NCBI GenBank assembly: GCA_963920665.1
Contig: OY987272.1
Coordinates: 18,543,001-18,607,000 of the forward strand
Length of the DNA stretch: 64,000 bases
DNA from: Straminergon stramineum
Lineage: Eukaryota; Streptophyta; Bryopsida; Hypnales; Calliergonaceae
Direction of reading: 5' to 3'
Positions within the stretch are counted from its first letter, which is position 1. The number at the start of each line of letters is the position of its first letter. The position numbers and the translations under genes were made by a program. The notes beneath the pieces were generated by a model. That model did no database searches and was not told the DNA's origin. It saw only the letters and a program-made list of their open reading frames with translations. Positions 59,080 to 64,000 of this stretch are shown here, piece after piece.

Positions 59080-60904
59080 AAACCTGAAAATATAAACATT
59101 AGGCATGAATTTACAAATCCAAAAGTGTTAGTACTTCGGATTAAGCCATAACCATCAATTAAGGAGTTTTCTACTAGATAGCAATGGAAACTTCAAGAGG
59201 TTAGGGCGAGATGCTAGAAAATGCAATTAGGAGGAAATTAGGGGAAATTCTAGGAAAAAAATGGGGAGTAAAAACTAGAAAGAGGTTAAGCAAGATTTGG
59301 TAGAGTAACCAAATTAGGCTAATGGTAAAATGATGAGAAAATGAAAAAAAAAAATGAAAAATGAAAATGAAAACAAAAGACTAAAAGTAGGAAATGAAGC
59401 TAAAAATAAATTAAAAACCACAAAAATAATAAATAAGAAAAAACACAAAAAAAGTTAGTTAAACTAAAACTATGACTAAAACACTAGGGTAGTGACTAAA
59501 ACACTAAGATAGGATTTTACAGTAAGTTAGAGGGTTTTACAGTAATTTAGGGGGGAGAACACTAAAATAGAGCAATTTACACTAAATTAGCGGATTTACA
59601 ATAACCTAGTGCAATTTGCACTAATTTGGCGCATTTTGCACCAAATTAGTGGATTAATAGTGAATTAGTGTAGGATGAAAGTAGTTTAGAAAATTAATCC
59701 GTTAGAAAGTTAGATGTAGGCAAAATTAGGGTTTGGAGCCCTCTCTCTCTCAACTCTCTCTCAATTTTTCGCAACTTGGTGTGCATGTGCGTTGGAGAGC
59801 ATTCTTGGTGATGAAGGGCGTTTAGAAAGCATGAGAAGCTAGGGATTAAGATGAGGGAACCAAAGTAGGACAATTTATCGAGTAGGTCACCATTTTCTGA
59901 GAAAAATGGTGAAGGAATGATGGGAGTGAGGTCAGATGGGAATTGGAGTGGAGAGAATTAGGTTTTTGTGGAATTGGGAGGGGACTGCCAACTTTGGTGA
60001 GTGATTGCGGGAGATTGGAAGAGCGGAATGGGCTGAATTTTTGGGAGGATGGAGAGGGGAAAGTCAGCTTTCCAACAAAACCAGTCTCAACCAATTTTGA
60101 GCAAGAACGAGGACGGAGTGGCCGATTTAGTGCGAGGAGGTCAAGCCGCTACCGCCACGGAAGATCGACGACTTTGGCGAGCGACTGTGGGAGTTCAGCA
60201 GAGCGGATCAACGTGAATTTCTGGGAGAATGGAGAGGAGAAAGTCAGCTTTCCAACGAGACAACTCTTGCCTAATTTGGAGTAAGGACGAAGCCGGGGCA
60301 AGCATTTTAGTGTGACAAGGTCTGTTGCCCATCTAGCGGCAGTTGATTCTGGGTATTTCATCTTTTTTTTTTTCTTGTGATTCAACTGAATCCAAATGTA
60401 ATTTTAATTACAATATGATATTTTATTATCCATCTTGAAGCAATAGTTCTATGACTTGCATGCAATGTTCTTGTGGGGTGTGAATGTGTAGAAGGTCTAT
60501 GAGGATTTTTTTAGGGTTTTAGGGCAAGCGCGGAAGTGCTGCCCAAATTAAGGGTAGAATTAGGGTTAGGATATGGATTAGGAAATTGAAGGAAGAAACT
60601 AATTGGCCTAAAAAGAATGGGTGAATATGTTAGGGATGGGATCTATGGAATTAGGGAAGTCTTGGCATCAATTTAGGAAGTTAGTTAGGAATTGGGGTGG
60701 TTGTGGTGTGCTAGAATTTAATTTCAGGATATCAAATTGACCCATTTGGTGCCCACAGGGCTAATTTTAGGCAAAATTAGGCCTAGTAAGTTGTCCTAAC
60801 CTCCCAAAGTAGGTACTAGGGTCATTGGAGGATTTTGGGGTGCATATTAGGATGGTGTAAGGGTGCTGCCCTCATTTCACTTAGAGTAGTTTAATGTTAA
60901 AAAA
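59080..60904. other. Non-coding stretch with A-rich run and tandem duplication
   Basis: 59330-59480 is an A-rich run with repeated AAAATGAAAA phrases. 59500-59680 has repeated TTTACA(G/C)TAA(A/G)TTAG phrases, about six times. No gene was recognised apart from the duplicated segment listed next. Confidence 0.45.
59980..60310 (+). repeat. Tandem duplication of a ~175-bp segment
   Basis: CTTTGGTGAGTGATTGCGGGAG near 59992 recurs, with changes, near 60173. The shared tract, including GTCAGCTTTCCAACRA and a TTTTAGTG block, repeats at about 175-bp spacing. The plus frame 59943-60284 reads both copies with the same repeated peptide pattern (NFWE.GE.KVSFPT), but has no known relative. Confidence 0.7.
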
Positions 60905-61512
60905 TTGATAAAAAAGTATTTAGGAGTCCATTGCTTGGAAGGCAATCTAGGTAGGTGTCCCATACACTCCCCGCCGGCCAACTCTAGGGGGTTTCTTCAC
61001 CTTGTGGTAGAAAAGCCTCATAGTTGGTGTGGGTCGCAAGGTCACGGAGGAAGGAACAATAATGAAGCATCATTGTCAAGGCCTCCCAAACGTCCTCTCC
61101 GTGGAATTGGGGCACAAGACACCAATGTGGTGATAGAACCATACATAGATGTAATCATTCCACACCCCACCTCATCTACTTCATCATTTTTTATTCCTTG
61201 AGTTCCAACGGGCCCCAATATTAATTTTGACGTAGAGGATCCCTATGCACAAAAACACAAAAGGTTTCGGCGCAACCGTGGCCTAGGTGACCGAGTTTTG
61301 GAGCTTTGAAATGAAAACTCGAAAATTGAGGATGGTATGACCTCATATAGTGGCAACAAATATGATGGAGATGAAGACAATGAAGACTACTATGATGACA
61401 ATGACTACAATTGCAATGAGGCATCAAAGGATGATGATGTTGTCATTCGAGATGCTAATCCAACAAGTCCCCCTAACCAATGTGAGCGCCAAATTACCCA
61501 CCCTTGGTAATT
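60905..61512 (+). pseudogene. Acidic coding remnant
   Basis: One frame from about 60905 to the TAA at 61510-61512 is broken by TGA at 61199 and TGA at 61307. It reads PPKRPLRGIGAQD, then NINFDVEDPYAQKHKRFRRN, then a very acidic tail with repeated Asp-Glu-Asn-Tyr, and ends ITHPW. The style is that of the C-terminal tail of plant hAT-type transposases, yet no diagnostic motif is present. It lies 1.8 kb after the hAT pseudogene in the same strand but another frame. Confidence 0.35.
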
Positions 61513-62970
61513 CGTGAACACAACTAGGCTCTGGGTTTCGACTAAATGACTCCTACTTTTGAGTGTCTAAGCATGATCCATTGTGCCTTCTAGCAATGGA
61601 TCTTTTTACTAAGTGCCTAAGTGACCCCAAATTTGCAAGATTCGCTTAAACTACTTCCAATGTTTTGGCCGACCGAATGGATGACCTATTGTATGATCTG
61701 GATGGAACCTATGTCAGGGCAGAACTAACCTATGAAACCTCTAGTTCAGCTTGCGCAATTTCTAAAAACATAAAACTCGACACTATCCGACCTTCCTAGC
61801 CAAAGTTATGGGCGGATGAAGTTTGGCAGCTACACGGTTCCTCAAACTTCATCCATCAATTACCCCTAGTTCCTCAATTCAGAAAGATCCAAAATTTGGA
61901 GGGATAGTTCAAAAGGATTGTCCCTACCCAGATATGGAGTTGGACCCTGAACGGGGATTTCTACCAAATTTTCATCCAAGCCTTACCCAAACTTCATCCG
62001 CTAATTTCTCCTAGCCTATAACTCAGAATTGACTTTTCTCTTCGGCCATGGACTTTAATTGGGAGCCTCCTCCTAATGTGTTTAATTCTTTGTCAGACAC
62101 GGAGTTTAGCTATTCTTCATCCAATTTGACCCTAAACTTCATCTAGCAATAATTTCCTCAATTTTCATCCGATTTGGGCGTGCCTTAGGGTTTTAGAAAG
62201 CTACGGCTTTCGTCTTTATGCATATGCCTCTGGAAACGACTTGACCTACGGTCCTTCGGGTTTGACCTAGGAGTAGGCCTCGGCCCAAGCTACTAAATTC
62301 TAATTAAAGCCCTAAGGAAAGTTTGGGGAGGTTTAACTCATACCTCATAACTTGAGCTGTTGCTTGCGTCCACTGGAAGCTCTACCTCCTCCGCCATGAA
62401 CTCCCATGCCATGAGACAACAAACCACGGTTCTAATCATAAAATAAATTGGTGCAAGGATTTAATTGCCGATTTCTCTCCCTATTTCTTTCCTCCTCCCT
62501 TATTTTCTTTTCTCCCACACTCTAAAGTGGCCCAATTAACCCCGCTCTTCCTACTAAGATAATCTTAAGTACATGTCATCCCCTCTTCCAAGTTGAGCTA
62601 CTTCTTACATCCTACTTCTTACATTCTACACTTACATCTCACATTTAATCTTAGGGTGATTATCTACTTTTAATGTAAGGGCCTAAGTAAGTCTTGTGGA
62701 TTTCCACTGTCTTCTTTATCTACTTCCGCTTCATAACCTTTAAATTGTCCTTCCTCTTGCCTCTTTCTCATTCTCTTGTACATTTAATTATTGCCTTGAG
62801 GGTGGTTTGCAAGAGACGGGGAATTGGATTCCTCACTCCAATGGTTGCTTAACATGGTAGAGTTTGTTGTAGAACTCCCTTCTTCTACCTTGACCGGGCC
62901 TTTTCTCTTCTCCCCCTTCTTGACAGCTCCTTGTTCTCCCTGCCTTACCCTTGGACAGTCCTTTTCTCTC
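61513..62970. other. Stretch without recognised genes
   Basis: Repeated phrases about CAAACTTCATCC and CTAATTTCTCCTAG occur at about 61845, 61980 and 62140. The small frame at 61823-62014 lies across them and is probably not a gene. Confidence 0.35.
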
Positions 62971-62974
62971 TCAT

Positions 62975-63280
62975 CCCGACCCCCCAATATCCCCCAATGG
63001 CAAACCCAACCCCCAGTAAGCCTCGGTGTTGACCCCGACTCCCCAATAAGCCCCGGTGGCAACCTCTAACTTCCCATACCCCTGATGTGGACCCAACCCT
63101 CCAGTAACCTCAAGGCGGCCTTTGACTCCCTGGAAGCCCCAGTGGCGGGACCGCCCTCCCCCCAGTAAGCCCTAATGGTGGACCTCGACTCCCTAGTACC
63201 CGGGTACGAACCCTAACTCTTTCAGTACCCCTGCCTTGACTGCCAATAGCCTTCACTGTTGATACCCGGCCCTGCCCCAC
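62975..63280 (+). repeat. Degenerate ~30-bp minisatellite
   Basis: About ten imperfect units of the form GACTCCCCAGTAAGCCCCGGTGG follow one another (first clear unit near 62985, last near 63250), with 27-33 bp spacing. Frames read through it are Pro-rich artefacts. Confidence 0.7.
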
Positions 63281-64000
63281 CCGATGCCTGAGTTTGGCCT
63301 TTTGGATATCAAGGTCTTGGTGGGCTGGGTGTTGAACTAGTTTGGGCAATTGTTAATTTTTTGCGAATGCTAGGGGGGTTGGGACATGCTAGGCCCATGG
63401 GTTCACTGGAAGAAATTACGTTTTTTCTGGTGTCGGGCCTTGACATGCTCCTGTCTAAGGCCTGGACATTTCATGTCCAACTTGGTGTCTACATGTCTTC
63501 TTGTACATCTCTACGTCTACTAGGGGTTGAAGTGGATGTTGGAGATGAAAAAAATGAAATTCACGTGAAAAAACACGGTGGTGTTGCTATTTGCATCCAC
63601 TTTGACGTTGAGATGGTACCTGACATCATCATGTTCAAATGGTTGTCTGAAAAAACAATATTTGACACGTCAGCAGGGGGGACCCACTTTGACCATGGGT
63701 TATTTTCATTTACATTATTATATTTTTAAATAACAATGCTGCCCACTTGAAAAAAAGAGTTGGCAGCATTTTTTGGGTAGGGTATGTTAAAAAGTGATGA
63801 TGTGGCAGATGACGTGGTCCAAAGCTGACGTGGCAAACAATATGCTGACTTGGCAGACACTACCACGTCAGCAATTTCTTAGTTTAACCATTCTGATGGC
63901 CTTCTCTAGAATGCCATGAGCAACTTCAAGACGTCCCAAAAGACATCCACGTAGACGTTTAATGTTGTAAATGATGTCTCAGAGGGCCTATTGGCGTTGA
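63281..64000. other. Window end with repeated TGACGTGGCA-like motifs
   Basis: At 63790-63880 the decamer TGA(C/T)GTGGCA and its complement occur about five times in 90 bp. GACGTCCC, GACATCC and GATGTCTC motifs follow at 63925-63985, like the subterminal motifs of the 13.7-kb CACTA-like element. The plus frame 63361-63729 (122 aa) is unrecognised. This may be the start of another element that continues beyond the window. Confidence 0.35.

Noticed and set aside
1..64000. tRNA or rRNA genes
   Set aside because: No cloverleaf with conserved GGTTCGA-type arm and no rRNA core segment was noticed; the tRNA-iMet match at 1003 is a primer site only. A tRNAscan run would settle it.

Overview
The window looks like nuclear DNA of a land plant with a large, repeat-rich genome. 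The grounds are one plant-type multi-exon amino acid transporter gene with GT-AG introns, an intact Ty1/copia retrotransposon, CACTA-like and hAT-type DNA transposons, a short interstitial CCCTAAA (Arabidopsis-type telomere) run, and long AT-rich stretches without genes. I cannot name the species from sequence alone. No rRNA, tRNA gene, CRISPR array or bacterial-type operon was seen.

Layout. 1-11.2 kb: an old repeat rich in AGTCAT/ATGACT motifs is split by a young, structurally complete copia element (758-6313, matching 245-bp LTRs, GTTGC target duplication, one 1368-codon gag-pol ORF). It is followed by copy 1 of a 3.4-3.6 kb repeat family that encodes an unrecognised coiled-coil protein. 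11.2-19.1 kb: AT-rich DNA containing a 3.1-kb CACTA-like element (13712-16795, TAA duplication) with a higher-order 12-bp/60-bp repeat. 19.1-23.65 kb, minus strand: the only intact host gene recognised, an eight-exon proline/compatible-solute transporter (ProT-like, 481 aa reconstructed), with a GC-richer presumptive promoter upstream. 25-47 kb: AT-rich DNA with TTAA-bounded miniature elements (28.7, 37.3 and 43.8 kb, plus a fragment at 35.9 kb), copy 2 of the coiled-coil family (minus, 30.0-33.5 kb), a TIR-bearing MITE at 36.2 kb, a broken zinc-finger-like gene (39.3-40.7 kb), a 4.9-kb CACTA-like element built from inverted arrays of a 270-bp hairpin-bearing satellite (41.5-46.45 kb), and an abutting fold-back element (46.45-47.0 kb). 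47.2-50.8 kb: copy 3 of the coiled-coil family. 54.1-59.1 kb: two divergent broken genes, one unrecognised (minus) and one hAT transposase (plus). The last 5 kb holds small tandem repeats, an acidic coding remnant and repeated TGACGTGGCA-like motifs.

How the parts relate. Apart from the transporter, almost everything recognisable is mobile or repetitive DNA. The older coding remnants keep a single frame over 350-1000 codons but are interrupted by stop codons, mostly TAG. This fits C-to-T decay of methylated CAG codons better than random indel decay. The copia element has none of these stops, so it is probably recent. The observations most worth following up are the three-copy coiled-coil family without recognised transposon hallmarks, the satellite-filled CACTA-like element, and the TTAA-flanked miniature elements.
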